In this document: in pieces, positions 1-7,476 of the stretch
Numbering within the stretch: the first letter of the stretch is position 1
How the letters are laid out: the number at the start of each line of letters is the position of its first letter
Source of the DNA: an uncultured Devosia sp.
GTDB taxonomy: Bacteria > Pseudomonadota > Alphaproteobacteria > Rhizobiales > Devosiaceae
Reading direction: 5' to 3'
Assembly (NCBI GenBank): GCA_934553185.1
Contig: CAKTFF010000005.1
Coordinates: 1 to 21,042 of the forward strand
DNA: 21,042 bases
Made by a program: the position numbers and the translations under genes
Notes under the pieces: model-generated
What the model was told of the DNA's origin: nothing
Database searches by the model: none
What the model saw: the letters and a program-made list of their open reading frames with translations, nothing else

Positions 1-646
1 GGTCATGGGTGATGAGGATGACGGCCATGCCCAGACGCGTCTGGAGGTCCTTGAGCAGCCCCAGGATCTGGCGCTGGATGGTGACGTCGAGCGCGGTGGT
101 GGGCTCGTCGGCGATCAGGAGCTTGGGATCGCAGGCGAGAGCAATGGCGATCATGACGCGCTGGCGCATGCCGCCGGAAAATTCATGCGGGTAGCTGCCT
201 AGCCGTTCGGCTGCCGATGGAATGCGGACCAGCTCAAACAGCTCAATGGCCCGGGCGCGGGCCTCGGCCCGTGACGCCTTGCGGTGGCGCAGAATGGTCT
301 CGATGACCTGCTCGCCCACGGTAAGCGTGGGATTGAGCGAGGTCATGGGGTCCTGAAAGATCACGCCGATCTTGTTGCCGCGAATGTCGCGCAGGTCGGC
401 TTGCCCAAGAGCCAGAAGGTCCTGCCCCTCGAAGTGGACAGAGCCAGACTTGACCCGGCCGGTGGCTTTGAGGAGGCGCAGCACGGACATGCAGGTGATG
501 GATTTGCCCGAGCCGGACTCCCCGACGATGCCCAGGATTTCGCCGGGATGAACCTCGAAGCTGACGCCGCGGACCGCCTGGACCTCACCGCGTTCAGAAA
601 AGAAGCTGGTGCGCAGATCGCGAACGGCAAGCACAGGGGCGCTCAT
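1..646 (-). CDS. oppD: OppD/DppD-type peptide ABC transporter ATPase, 3' end cut by window
   Basis: This is the cytoplasmic ATPase that powers a peptide- or nickel-type ABC importer. The first 215 residues are visible; the rest lies beyond the window start. My translation shows Walker A GESGSGKS at 42-49, the Q-loop FQDP at 97-100, the signature FSGGMRQR at 156-163, Walker B LLIADEP at 176-182 and the H-loop His at about 214. This order and spacing, and the SGGMRQR wording, are typical of OppD/DppD. The missing end would carry the C-terminal oligopeptide-transporter domain. The ATG at 646-644 overlaps the oppC stop (ATGA), so translation is probably coupled. An OppF partner probably follows outside the window. 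The substrate cannot be read from this sequence, and the symbol marks family position only. Confidence 0.93.
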   Translation of the reverse strand, partial: MSAPVLAVRDLRTSFFSERGEVQAVRGVSFEVHPGEILGIVGESGSGKSITCMSVLRLLKATGRVKSGSVHFEGQDLLALGQADLRDIRGNKIGVIFQDPMTSLNPTLTVGEQVIETILRHRKASRAEARARAIELFELVRIPSAAERLGSYPHEFSGGMRQRVMIAIALACDPKLLIADEPTTALDVTIQRQILGLLKDLQTRLGMAVILITHD

Positions 647-1815
647 TTGCGGAACCTTGGATCGAGCGCGTCGCGCAGGCCATCGCCCAGGAAGTTGAAG
701 GCGAACATGGTCAGAGAGATAGCGGCCGCCGGGAAAAACAGCTGGTGCGGATAGGCCCGCATGGTTTCGACGGCTTCGGAGGTCAGCGTACCCCAGGAAG
801 CCAAGGGCGGCGTGACGCCCAGGCCAATAAAGCTCATGAAGCTTTCGATGAAGATGGCCGAAGGGATCAGCATGGTCAGCGTGACGATGATGGGACCGAC
901 CGAATTGGGCAGGAGGTGCTTGGTGAGGATCCGGCCCGTGGAGGCGCCCATGGTGCGGGCGGCTGCGACATAGTCCTGGCTTTTAAGCGACAGGATCTGA
1001 CCGCGCACGATGCGGGCCATGTCGACCCAGAAGACCGAGCCGATGGCGATGATGATGGAGTAAAGCCCTGAGTCAAACACCACCATGAGGAGGACGACAT
1101 AGAGGGTCAGCGGGATGGTGGAGATGATCTCGACGATGCGCATCATCACGGCATCGGTCTTGCCACCAAGGTATCCGGAAATGCCGCCATAGAAGATGCC
1201 GATGAAGAAGTTCACCAGGGTAGCGACGAAGGCAACGGTGAGCGAGATGCGGGCGCCATAGAGCTGGCGGATGAGGACGTCACGGCCAAGCTGGTCGGTG
1301 CCGAACAGGTAGGTCAGGTTCCACGACCATCCGGACGGCGCAAGCGTTTCGCCCCCGGCGTTGACGATCCTCGCGGGCAGGCTGGAATAATCCAGCGTGA
1401 TCGTGGTGTCGCCGAAGACGAAGTCTTGCCGCTTCTTGAGCATGTCCTTGCGTTCGCCACGCAGCAGCCCAAGCACATGGCCCTGGGCATCGACCTCGTA
1501 GAGGTTGAAGTTGGATGCGTTGAGGAAGAAACGGGTGCCCTCGCCTCCTCCGTTCGACACCGAATAGGTTTCGAAAGCTGGCGGGATGTTGGCCAGTTTC
1601 AGATTCTGGTCGGCATAGCTGAAGGGGCTGAATAGCGGCCCGAAGATCGCCGCGAGGATCAGCAGGACGATGAAGACGATGGACACCACAGCCGGCTTGT
1701 TGCGCCAGAGACGGCGCCGCGCGTCCTGCCAATAGGTGAGGCTGGGGGTGGTGCGCACTGCGGCGCCCTCGCCGGCGGGCAACGGCTCCCACATTTCGGG
1801 GGCGATATGGCTCAT
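643..1815 (-). CDS. oppC: OppC/DppC-type ABC permease with a long periplasmic insert
   Basis: Inner-membrane permease of 390 residues, one half of the transport channel. The N-terminal tail is followed by a first membrane helix at about 43-62. The conserved FGTDQLGRD entry motif is at 171-179, and five more hydrophobic segments follow. The EAA coupling loop, AARTMGAS with a downstream PNSVGPI, is at 285-309, and the C-terminus has the usual [11 protein letters not shown]. Family members are usually about 300 residues; here roughly 80-90 extra residues sit between helix 1 and FGTDQLGRD (about 80-168). They are polar and look like an extracytoplasmic domain. Start and stop codons overlap oppB upstream and oppD downstream by ATGA, so the three are one operon. 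Confidence 0.95.
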   Translation of the reverse strand: MSHIAPEMWEPLPAGEGAAVRTTPSLTYWQDARRRLWRNKPAVVSIVFIVLLILAAIFGPLFSPFSYADQNLKLANIPPAFETYSVSNGGGEGTRFFLNASNFNLYEVDAQGHVLGLLRGERKDMLKKRQDFVFGDTTITLDYSSLPARIVNAGGETLAPSGWSWNLTYLFGTDQLGRDVLIRQLYGARISLTVAFVATLVNFFIGIFYGGISGYLGGKTDAVMMRIVEIISTIPLTLYVVLLMVVFDSGLYSIIIAIGSVFWVDMARIVRGQILSLKSQDYVAAARTMGASTGRILTKHLLPNSVGPIIVTLTMLIPSAIFIESFMSFIGLGVTPPLASWGTLTSEAVETMRAYPHQLFFPAAAISLTMFAFNFLGDGLRDALDPRFRK

Positions 1816-2741
1816 GCGGCAGCGCCGGTCAGTTTGATGCGCGGATCAAGGACCGCGTAAAGGAGATCGACCAGAAGGATCATCACCATGAGGGCGGCGG
1901 CGTAGAAAATGGTGATGCCCATGATGGCGGTGTAATCGCGATTGGTGATGGACAGAACGAACTGGCGGCCGATGCCGGGCAAAGCAAAGATCTGTTCGAC
2001 CACAAAGCTGCCGGTGATGAGATTGGCGACGACGGGGCCAAGCACCGTGACGACCGGGACAAGCGAATTGCGCAGGCCATGCTTGAACAGGACCTGGCCG
2101 GGGCGCAGCCCTTTGGCGCGGGCGGTGGTCATGTAATCCTGCTCAAAGGTTTCGAGCAGCGACGAGCGGGTAAGCCGCGCGACAAAGGACACCCAGAACC
2201 CCGACAGCGCAAAGACCGGCAGGATATAGCCGCGCCAATCGTCAAGGCCAAAGGTGGGCACCCAGCCCAGCCGCAGAGCGAAAACATAGAGTGTCACCGT
2301 GGCGATGACATAGGACGGAATGGCGACGCCGATCGTGGCGAGCAGCATGACCGTGGTGTCGGGCCATTTGTTGCGGTTGAGGGCGGCGAGAACGCCCATG
2401 GGCACGCCCACGGCGACAACGGCGATCACGGCCAGCAGGCCCGTCTGGAGGGTGACCGGGAGGCCTTCGGCGATCATGGTGTTGATCGAGACGCCGGGAT
2501 ATTTGAAGCTCGGACCGAGATCGAAGAACAGGATGCCGCGCAGGTAGTTCAGGTATTGCACCCAGATGGGTTGATCGAGGCCATATTTGCTGTTGAGCGC
2601 TGCCTCGATCTCAGGAGCCAACATGCGCTCGGACACGAAGGGACCGCCGGGCACGGCGTGCATCAGGAAGAAGGTCAGCGTGATGATGGCCCAAAGGGTC
2701 AACAACATCATGCCCAGGCGCTGCAGGATGTAAGTGGCCAT
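1812..2741 (-). CDS. oppB: OppB/DppB-type ABC permease
   Basis: Inner-membrane permease of 309 residues, the usual family length. It opens with a membrane helix at about 9-29 and the VPGGPF motif at 30-35. A GLDQPIWVQYLNYLRG-type stretch at 54-69 and four to five further helices follow. The EAA loop (TTARAKGL at 205-212, RNSLVPVVTVLG at 224-235) contacts the ATPase, and the end is LLYAVLDPRI. It is the first gene of the visible operon. No clear Shine-Dalgarno precedes the ATG at 2741. The usual periplasmic binding protein (OppA/DppA) is not next to it, because the upstream neighbour is a GAF-domain gene. The binding protein may lie downstream of oppD outside the window or elsewhere. Confidence 0.95.
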   Translation of the reverse strand: MATYILQRLGMMLLTLWAIITLTFFLMHAVPGGPFVSERMLAPEIEAALNSKYGLDQPIWVQYLNYLRGILFFDLGPSFKYPGVSINTMIAEGLPVTLQTGLLAVIAVVAVGVPMGVLAALNRNKWPDTTVMLLATIGVAIPSYVIATVTLYVFALRLGWVPTFGLDDWRGYILPVFALSGFWVSFVARLTRSSLLETFEQDYMTTARAKGLRPGQVLFKHGLRNSLVPVVTVLGPVVANLITGSFVVEQIFALPGIGRQFVLSITNRDYTAIMGITIFYAAALMVMILLVDLLYAVLDPRIKLTGAAA

Positions 2742-2791
2742 TCAATGCGTGCCGGAGGAAAGGCAGAAGAGCAAGGATGGTGCGACGGCAC

Positions 2792-2837
2792 TGACTGACA
2801 TGCCAGTCATACGACCACCAAAGTTTTCCGGCTGCAA
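2792..2837 (-). promoter_or_regulatory. Possible oppB promoter with operator-like dyad
   Basis: At 2792-2809 the sequence TGACTGACATGCCAGTCA is an 18-base dyad: 6-base arms around a CATG core, symmetric at 16 of 18 positions. It lies about 50 bases upstream of oppB. On the minus strand a weak -35 (TTGCAG, 2837-2832), a 17-base spacer and a weak -10 (TCGTAT, 2814-2809) lead into the dyad. A repressor binding there would block the start region. The boxes match the consensus poorly, so the dyad is the better supported part. Confidence 0.4.
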
Positions 2838-2913
2838 GCGGCTGTGCTGGAAATCTTGTGGAGCGGGTGAATGACGCGAGGGACTTTCCCAAGCTCATGC
2901 CATGTGGCGAGTG

Positions 2914-2936
2914 GCCCTCGGGTCAAGCCCGAGGGC
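2914..2936. repeat. REP-like palindrome
   Basis: GCCCTCGGG at 2914-2922 and CCCGAGGGC at 2928-2936 are perfect 9-base arms around TCAAG. The palindrome sits in the intergenic region between the 3' end of the GAF gene and oppB. Very similar GGGTCAAGCCCGAGG-type palindromes are, from general knowledge, scattered in many Hyphomicrobiales genomes. No T-run follows on the minus strand, so it is not a classic terminator, although it could protect the 3' end of the upstream mRNA. I see only this copy in the window. Confidence 0.55.
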
Positions 2937-2971
2937 AGCGCTTGTGGGGTGGGACCATACGTGGGCGGGCC

Positions 2972-3463
2972 CTAAAGCTTGAAATGCTGGCGCAGGATCA
3001 GGAAGACGGCGGTGGCCGGGATGATCAGGTCGGCGGCGCGGTCCACAACTTTAGGCCCGTAGCTGCCTTCGGCATCAAGGGCGTTGATGGTGCCCAGAAG
3101 ATCGTTGCCGGCCATAATGGGAATCGACAGCGAGGCGTTGCAGCCCAGTGAGCGGATCAGGGAAAGGTCGGGGAACTCGCCTTCCATTCCGGCGGCGGTG
3201 TTGATGGCCGAGATGCGCCGCTCGGTCTGCATGGCGCGGAACCAGTCATCGAGCACGATGGGCTTGGTGCCCAGCAGCGGGTATGCTTGTGGATGACTGG
3301 AATAAACGCGGCGCACCTGCATGGCGGCCATGTCGATGGCCGTCAGCGTGAACAGATGCGCCGGGAAAAGGGTGCGCGCATAATCGTGCAGGGCTTTGCC
3401 GACCCCGGATGGATCGGTGAAGCGGGCGAACTGTTCTTCGAAGGCGCGTAGCGGCTGGTTCAT
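2972..3463 (-). CDS. GAF-domain protein
   Basis: A 163-residue soluble protein consisting almost wholly of one GAF-like sensor domain. Supporting features are the helix at about 15-33, the strand pair LFTLTAIDMAAMQVRRVYSS at 37-56, the LDDWFRAM loop, and a core run from LGCNASLSIPI into LLGTINALD with hydrophobic strands at about 125-150. No kinase, HTH or GGDEF output domain is present, so it would act by binding a ligand or a partner. It starts 11 bases after the cysA stop and is very probably cotranscribed with it. The start lacks a clear Shine-Dalgarno, which fits coupled translation. The ligand is unknown. Its lone cysteine at about 130 is not enough to suggest metal binding. Confidence 0.8.
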   Translation of the reverse strand: MNQPLRAFEEQFARFTDPSGVGKALHDYARTLFPAHLFTLTAIDMAAMQVRRVYSSHPQAYPLLGTKPIVLDDWFRAMQTERRISAINTAAGMEGEFPDLSLIRSLGCNASLSIPIMAGNDLLGTINALDAEGSYGPKVVDRAADLIIPATAVFLILRQHFKL

Positions 3464-3474
3464 CGGAGGCTCGC

Positions 3475-4512
3475 TTAGGCTGCGGGGAAGAGCTTCCAGC
3501 GGCGGGGACGGAAGGCGAGGCGCGTGCGGTCGCCGGCGGGATGATCAAAGGGAAGGTCAACCTCCACCTTGTGGCCATCACCACCGATGTCGAGTTCGAC
3601 GCGGCGGGTGCCGCCAACGCGCCGGCTGGCAGAAACGACGCCGGCCAGAGACGCATCGCCTTCAATGAGATCGACGTCGTGCGGGCGGAAAAACAGCTGG
3701 GCATTGCCGGGCTTGGCGTCGCCCGCCGGCACGCCGATGGCGCGGCCGCCCACCCAGACTTCGTTGTTTTCGATTGTCACCGGGAGCGTGCTGGATTCGC
3801 CGATAAAGCCGAAGACGAAGGGCGACGTGGGCTGGTCATAAACGGTGTCGGGGGTGCCGACCTGCTCGATGCGGCCCTGGCTCATGACGCAGAGGCGGTC
3901 GGAGAGCTCGAGCGCTTCTTCCTGGTCGTGGGTGACGAACACCGTGGTGTGGCCGGTGCGGTCATGGAGCTCGCGCAGCCACTTGCGCAGCTCGCGGCGC
4001 ACCTGGGCGTCAAGCGCGCCAAAGGGCTCGTCGAGCAGGAGCACGGCCGGTTCGATGGCTAAGGCGCGGGCCAAGGCGACGCGCTGGCGCTGGCCGCCCG
4101 AAAGCTGGCTAGGATAGCGCTTTTCAAGGCCCGCAAGCTGAACCAGATCGAGCAGCTCCAGAGCGCGGCGGCGAATCTCGCCGGTGGGCGGACGGGTGGA
4201 GCGTGGGCGGACCTTGAGGCCGAAGGACACGTTTTCGAGGATCGTCATATGCCGGAACAGGGCATAGTGCTGGAACACGAAGCCGATATTGCGCTCCTGC
4301 ACGGTTTTCTCGGACGCATCGGTATCGCCGAAAAAGATCTTGCCCGCCGTGGGCCGTTCGAGGCCGGCGATCAGGCGCAGCAGCGTGGTTTTGCCCGAGC
4401 CCGAGGGGCCGAGAAGGGCGATGAGTTCGCCGGATTTGATGTCGAGGGACACATCATGCAGCGCCTGGAAGCGGTCAAATTCCTTGCGCACATTTTGAAC
4501 CCGAACTTCCAT
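3475..4512 (-). CDS. cysA: CysA-type sulfate/thiosulfate ABC transporter ATPase
   Basis: Cytoplasmic ATPase of 345 residues, the normal CysA length. Walker A GPSGSGKT is at 35-42, Gln81 is in the Q-loop (FVFQHYALF), LSGGQRQR is at 137-144, Walker B VLLLDEP at 157-163 and the switch His at 195. A regulatory TOBE-like domain with FFRPHDVDL follows from about residue 235. The opening ([12 protein letters not shown]) and [11 protein letters not shown] closely fit CysA. I chose the ATG at 4512 because GGGAAGAG lies just before it; the 40 in-frame residues upstream do not look like CysA. The permeases CysT and CysW and the binding protein, normally adjacent, are absent, so this ATPase is either an orphan partner of a distant operon or part of another importer. 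A GAF gene follows in the same operon. Confidence 0.9.
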   Translation of the reverse strand: MEVRVQNVRKEFDRFQALHDVSLDIKSGELIALLGPSGSGKTTLLRLIAGLERPTAGKIFFGDTDASEKTVQERNIGFVFQHYALFRHMTILENVSFGLKVRPRSTRPPTGEIRRRALELLDLVQLAGLEKRYPSQLSGGQRQRVALARALAIEPAVLLLDEPFGALDAQVRRELRKWLRELHDRTGHTTVFVTHDQEEALELSDRLCVMSQGRIEQVGTPDTVYDQPTSPFVFGFIGESSTLPVTIENNEVWVGGRAIGVPAGDAKPGNAQLFFRPHDVDLIEGDASLAGVVSASRRVGGTRRVELDIGGDGHKVEVDLPFDHPAGDRTRLAFRPRRWKLFPAA

Positions 4513-4527
4513 GAACTCTTCCCGCAG

Positions 4528-4592
4528 GGGGCAATCGTGCCCCGATTTCGCGCGCCACCCTAGTGGAACGAGGGGCGGACACAAAGGGTGGC
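4528..4592 (-). promoter_or_regulatory. Structured leader of cysA with two inverted repeats
   Basis: The 138-base gap before cysA holds two perfect inverted repeats. GGGGCA (4528-4533) and TGCCCC (4538-4543) enclose a 4-base loop and end only a few bases before the cysA Shine-Dalgarno (4523-4516). GCCACCCT (4554-4561) and AGGGTGGC (4585-4592) form an 8-base stem around 23 bases. A hairpin abutting the ribosome site could affect initiation. The sequence does not match the SAM-II riboswitch as I remember it, and I assign no ligand. A further 5-base stem (TGCTC/GAGCA near 4628-4643) could be a weak terminator for the upstream haemoglobin gene. Confidence 0.35.
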
Positions 4593-4650
4593 AGTGGCGT
4601 TTGCAGCATGCGCCAAGGAAAATTGTGCTCAAACACGAGCATGCGGGAGA

Positions 4651-5139
4651 TTAGCGCGGTGGCGTCCAGAGCGGGGTTTCGCGCTCGAGCGGTCCCATAG
4701 CGGTGATGTCCTGGCCGCGGCGCATGGCGATGTTCATGCGGAAGCTGTTGCCGATGCGCTCGGAGCGTTCCACGAAGAGGGCCGCGATCGGGGGCGGGCA
4801 AAGGTCTTCGGCAGCGCGGCGGAACAAGGCGAGCCAGCGCATGAAGTGGGCGTCGCCGAGTTCGGGTATGGCCATGTGCTTGGGCATGGGCCGCCCGGCA
4901 TAGCGCCCGGTGCCCAGGAGCATGGAGCTCCAGAAGTCGGTGATCAGCGCGAGATGATGCGGCCAGGCCTCGGGCGCGATGACGCGGTTGAAGACCGGGC
5001 CGATCACGGGATCGCGGCGCGCATCGGCATAGAAGCGGTCGACAACGGCGCGGATCAGCGTCTCGTCGAGCTCGGGAGGGGTTTCCCAGCCGATGCGGGT
5101 GTGGCGGGTGCCGGTGGGTGGGCGGGCGTTCTCGCTCAT
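4651..5139 (-). CDS. Group III truncated haemoglobin
   Basis: A 162-residue haem protein of the small 2-on-2 globin fold. Group III features are VVDRFYADARRDP with Tyr37 (helix B, position B10), the stretch AWPHHLALITDFW at 58-70, the LLGTGRYAGRPMPKH segment at 74-88, and AHFMRWLALF at 97-106, where His98 is the likely proximal haem ligand. The helix with Asn131 and SFRMNIAM completes the fold. Family members bind oxygen and nitric oxide and are mostly linked to NO or peroxide tolerance; the exact job varies. The ATG at 5139 overlaps the stop of the upstream regulator (ATGA), so the two are translationally coupled. This start gives the normal family length, with a somewhat extended C-terminal tail. 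Confidence 0.93.
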   Translation of the reverse strand: MSENARPPTGTRHTRIGWETPPELDETLIRAVVDRFYADARRDPVIGPVFNRVIAPEAWPHHLALITDFWSSMLLGTGRYAGRPMPKHMAIPELGDAHFMRWLALFRRAAEDLCPPPIAALFVERSERIGNSFRMNIAMRRGQDITAMGPLERETPLWTPPR

Positions 5140-5801
5140 CGCTGCCCAGCCCGGATGCTGTAGGAGCAGCGCCGGCCGCCGGAGACGATGTGCTCCTCGC
5201 GCTGGACCTGGGTATCGGGGCCGAGCACGGCGGAGAATACGTCGAGCTCGGCGCGGCAAAAGCCCTGGCAGGCGGTGGCGGCGGCGCAGATGGGACAGTG
5301 GTTTTCCACAAGGAGGAGCGTGCCATTGGATTCTTCGCGCCACTCGGCCATGTAGCCTTCGGCGGTTCGGAGGGCGGCCAATGCGGCAACCTTGTCGCGC
5401 AGGGTGAGTTGGTTGGCGAGAGCTGTTTCGTAGGCGGCACGGGTTTCGGCTTCGCGGGCGCCGATCAGGGTGTCAAGCGCGCCTTCGCCCAGGGTCTGGC
5501 GCACCATGGCGAGCAGGTGAACGGTCAGGGCGGCATGGGTGTCGGGGAAACGCGCCTGTGCGGCGGGAGAAAGGGCCCAGGACTGGGTGGGGCGGCCGAC
5601 GCCGCGGGAGGAGCTGGTGCTGACAACGAGCCCTTCCTGGGCCAGCCGCAGAAGCTGCTGGCGGGCCGCCTCGCCGGTGGTGCCCAGCTGCGCGCCCAGG
5701 GCGGCGGCGGAAAGCGTGCCATGCATCTTGAGCGCCATCAGCACCCGTTCAGCGGAGCTGCGCGGTGACCAGGCGGGCTTTTCCCCATGGAGGGTTGACA
5801 T
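5136..5801 (-). CDS. COG2345/SufR-like winged-helix regulator with C-terminal cysteine cluster
   Basis: A 221-residue DNA-binding regulator. An N-terminal winged helix spans about 14-75 (LSAAALGAQLGTTGEAARQQL is the helix-turn-helix; RGVGRPTQSW the wing). A helical middle part follows, then a C-terminal metal-type motif with Cys169, Cys172, Cys178, Cys182 and Cys212 and the family wording EENHCPIC and GGRRCSYSI (positions 167-216). In SufR-type relatives such cysteines hold an iron-sulfur cluster that senses iron or redox state; cluster binding here is inferred. It overlaps the truncated haemoglobin gene and diverges from sodB across 85 bases, so it may control both. I chose the ATG at 5801. 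A TTG at 5822 would add seven residues; neither start has a convincing ribosome site. Confidence 0.85.
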   Translation of the reverse strand: MSTLHGEKPAWSPRSSAERVLMALKMHGTLSAAALGAQLGTTGEAARQQLLRLAQEGLVVSTSSSRGVGRPTQSWALSPAAQARFPDTHAALTVHLLAMVRQTLGEGALDTLIGAREAETRAAYETALANQLTLRDKVAALAALRTAEGYMAEWREESNGTLLLVENHCPICAAATACQGFCRAELDVFSAVLGPDTQVQREEHIVSGGRRCSYSIRAGQR

Positions 5802-5886
5802 AATGGCTGGCGGGGTTTTCAAAGTTGATGCTTGGAAATTAACATGGTGCAGCGCAAAAGCAAGCTGCGCCTGAAAGGACGACCAA
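5802..5886. promoter_or_regulatory. Divergent regulator/sodB intergenic region
   Basis: These 85 bases separate the Cys-rich regulator from sodB and must carry at least the sodB promoter. It holds an AT-rich segment at about 5834-5843 and the sodB ribosome site AAAGGA at 5874-5879. A possible small leader stem, GCAGC (5849-5853) with GCTGC (5864-5868), lies just before that site. A TTGACA sits at 5795-5800, inside the regulator's first codons, with only a poor -10 partner 17 bases on. I do not see a clear operator palindrome. Confidence 0.4.
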
Positions 5887-6492
5887 ATGGCCTTCGAACT
5901 TCCGCCCCTGCCCTATTCGCATGCCGCCCTTGCCGAACGCGGCATGAGCCAGGAAACGCTTGAGCTGCACCACGACAAGCACCACCAGGCTTATGTGACG
6001 GCGCTGAACGGTTTCGTGGAAAAGAACGCAGACCTTCAAGGCAAGTCGCTCGAAGAGATCATCGCCTTTGCCAATGGCAAGGCGGATCTGCAGCCGGTGT
6101 TCAACAATGCCGGGCAGCACTGGAATCACATCCACTTCTGGAACGCTTTGTCGCCCAAGGGCGGCGCCCTGCCGGGCAAGCTCGAAAGCAAGATCGCGAG
6201 CGATTTCGGCAGCGTTGAAGCCTTCAAGGAGCAGTTCAAGACCGCAGCCACCACGCAGTTCGGTTCGGGCTGGGCCTGGCTGGTGCTGGGCGAGGACGGC
6301 AAGCTCAAGGTGACCAAGACGCCGAACGGCTCCAATCCGCTGGCGACCGGCGAAGGCAAGCCGCTGCTGGGGCTCGATGTGTGGGAGCACAGCTATTATG
6401 TCGACTTCCGCAACCGCCGCCCCGACTATGTTTCCAACTTCCTCGACAAGCTCGCCAATTACGAGTTTGCCGAAGCCAATCTGGGCGCCTAA
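5887..6492 (+). CDS. sodB: Iron-type superoxide dismutase
   Basis: A 201-residue cytoplasmic enzyme that converts superoxide to oxygen and hydrogen peroxide. The four metal ligands are readable: His28 (ELHHDKHHQAYV), His81 (QHWNHIHFW), Asp164 and His168 (DVWEHSYYVDF). The active-site glutamine at Gln77, in NNAGQHWNH, is in the position typical of iron rather than manganese enzymes, although cambialistic use cannot be excluded. Length and N-terminus (FELPPLPY) match E. coli SodB. A good ribosome site, AAAGGA, is 7 bases before the ATG. The gene diverges from a SufR-like regulator and is followed closely by a flavin-reductase gene. Confidence 0.97.
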   Translation: MAFELPPLPYSHAALAERGMSQETLELHHDKHHQAYVTALNGFVEKNADLQGKSLEEIIAFANGKADLQPVFNNAGQHWNHIHFWNALSPKGGALPGKLESKIASDFGSVEAFKEQFKTAATTQFGSGWAWLVLGEDGKLKVTKTPNGSNPLATGEGKPLLGLDVWEHSYYVDFRNRRPDYVSNFLDKLANYEFAEANLGA

Positions 6493-6507
6493 CCGGTGAT
6501 CAGTTCC

Positions 6508-7047
6508 ATGGTCGATCATGAATTGCCCGATACGATGCGGCTGCACCCGCTCCGCCAGCCGGTGGTGGGTCATGCCGAGTTCCGGGCGGCCATGTCGGCC
6601 ATGGCCTCTACGGTCTGCGTGCTGACGGCACGGCGGGGCGACGAGCAGATCGGCCGGACGGTGACCTCCATGCTGTCGCTGTCCGCCGACCCGCCCACGA
6701 TCCTGGTGTCGGTGGATATCGTGAGCCGGATGGCTGACGTGATCGCCCGCACCGGCGGCTTCTCCCTGGCCATGCTGGCAGAGGATCAGGCGGCTGTCGC
6801 AGATGCCTTTGCCGGGCGGGTGGAACCTGACAAGCGTTTTGCAAGCGGCTCCTGGGGCCAGTGGCCCTCGGGGCACCCGATGTTGCTGGGCGCGGTGACA
6901 GCGCTCGATTGCAGCGTCGTGGGCTCCATGGAGACGGGCACGCATGTGTTATTCGCAGGCGCCGTGATCGAAGCGGAAACCTTTGCCGATCGATTACCCC
7001 TCCTTTGGCAGCGCCAGCATTACGGTGGCATCACGCCGCTCGATTGA
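6508..7047 (+). CDS. Flavin reductase-like protein (FMN-binding split barrel)
   Basis: A 179-residue protein of the flavin reductase-like domain family, whose members bind FMN and often supply reduced flavin to a partner monooxygenase. The fold is shown by FRAAMSAMASTVCVLTARR at 25-43, the flavin-loop wording GRTVTSMLSLSADPPTILVSV at 49-69, the strand GTHVLFAGAVIEAE, and the PLLWQRQHYGG ending. It starts about 15 bases after the sodB stop, so cotranscription with sodB is likely. An in-frame GTG at 6496 is possible but neither start has a clear ribosome site; I prefer the ATG. No monooxygenase lies nearby, so the true electron acceptor is unknown. Confidence 0.85.
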   Translation: MVDHELPDTMRLHPLRQPVVGHAEFRAAMSAMASTVCVLTARRGDEQIGRTVTSMLSLSADPPTILVSVDIVSRMADVIARTGGFSLAMLAEDQAAVADAFAGRVEPDKRFASGSWGQWPSGHPMLLGAVTALDCSVVGSMETGTHVLFAGAVIEAETFADRLPLLWQRQHYGGITPLD

Positions 7048-7096
7048 CCGGAGCAACCGTTGAGATGCGGCGTCGTTCTCCACCGGAGGATGCATC

Positions 7097-7384
7097 ATGC
7101 CACGCTTCTTTTTTCATTACCGGACCGACGATGAACTGGTGCGCGATGTCGATGGCAGCGACCTGCCCGACCTCGACGCTGCCGAACTGAACGCTGCCGC
7201 CCTGGCCAAGGCTATCGTGGAGCATGCGGCCAGCACCGGTGGCGACATGCGCCAGCCCCGGTCGATCGAGATCACCGACGCTTCGGGCGAGGAATTGCTT
7301 TATCTCGTGTTCTGGGCCGGGCCCAAGCTGGGCGAAGATGACGACGCGGCCGATAGCGTGGTGGAGCCCGCGACGGTGCACTGA
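7097..7384 (+). CDS. DUF6894 family small protein
   Basis: A 95-residue acidic protein that opens with MPRFFFHYRTDDELVRDVDG, the hallmark of the DUF6894 family of small proteins common in Hyphomicrobiales. A helix rich in alanine follows (about 27-45), then a strand pair IEITDASGEELLYLVFW at 58-74 and an acidic tail. No membrane segment, signal peptide or catalytic motif is visible, and the function of the family is not known. It has a strong ribosome site, GGAGGA at 7085-7090, 6 bases before the ATG. It is 49 bases from the flavin-reductase gene, so readthrough from the sodB unit is possible. Confidence 0.85.
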   Translation: MPRFFFHYRTDDELVRDVDGSDLPDLDAAELNAAALAKAIVEHAASTGGDMRQPRSIEITDASGEELLYLVFWAGPKLGEDDDAADSVVEPATVH

Positions 7385-7476
7385 TCTGGCTGCCTGATAC
7401 AGCTGGTTGATGCGGAGCATTGCGAACAAAACCAGAATATAGTGTGGTGAGTTGTTCCGCGCAGAAGGCCTGATTC

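Noticed and set aside
2079..2798. 239-codon open frame on the plus strand
   Set aside because: Antisense to oppB and made of low-complexity Gly/His/Asp/Gln-rich sequence; shadow frame.
4513..4632. 40-residue N-terminal extension of cysA
   Set aside because: Not similar to CysA, and a ribosome site precedes the internal ATG at 4512.
4513..4650. SAM-II riboswitch before cysA
   Set aside because: Considered because SAM-II occurs in alphaproteobacterial sulfur genes, but the conserved sequence blocks I remember are absent.
5839..6945. 368-codon open frame on the minus strand
   Set aside because: Covers sodB and most of the flavin-reductase gene in antisense; no family resemblance.
7438..7443. 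TATAGT as a -10 box for the helicase gene
   Set aside because: No -35-like sequence at a suitable distance.
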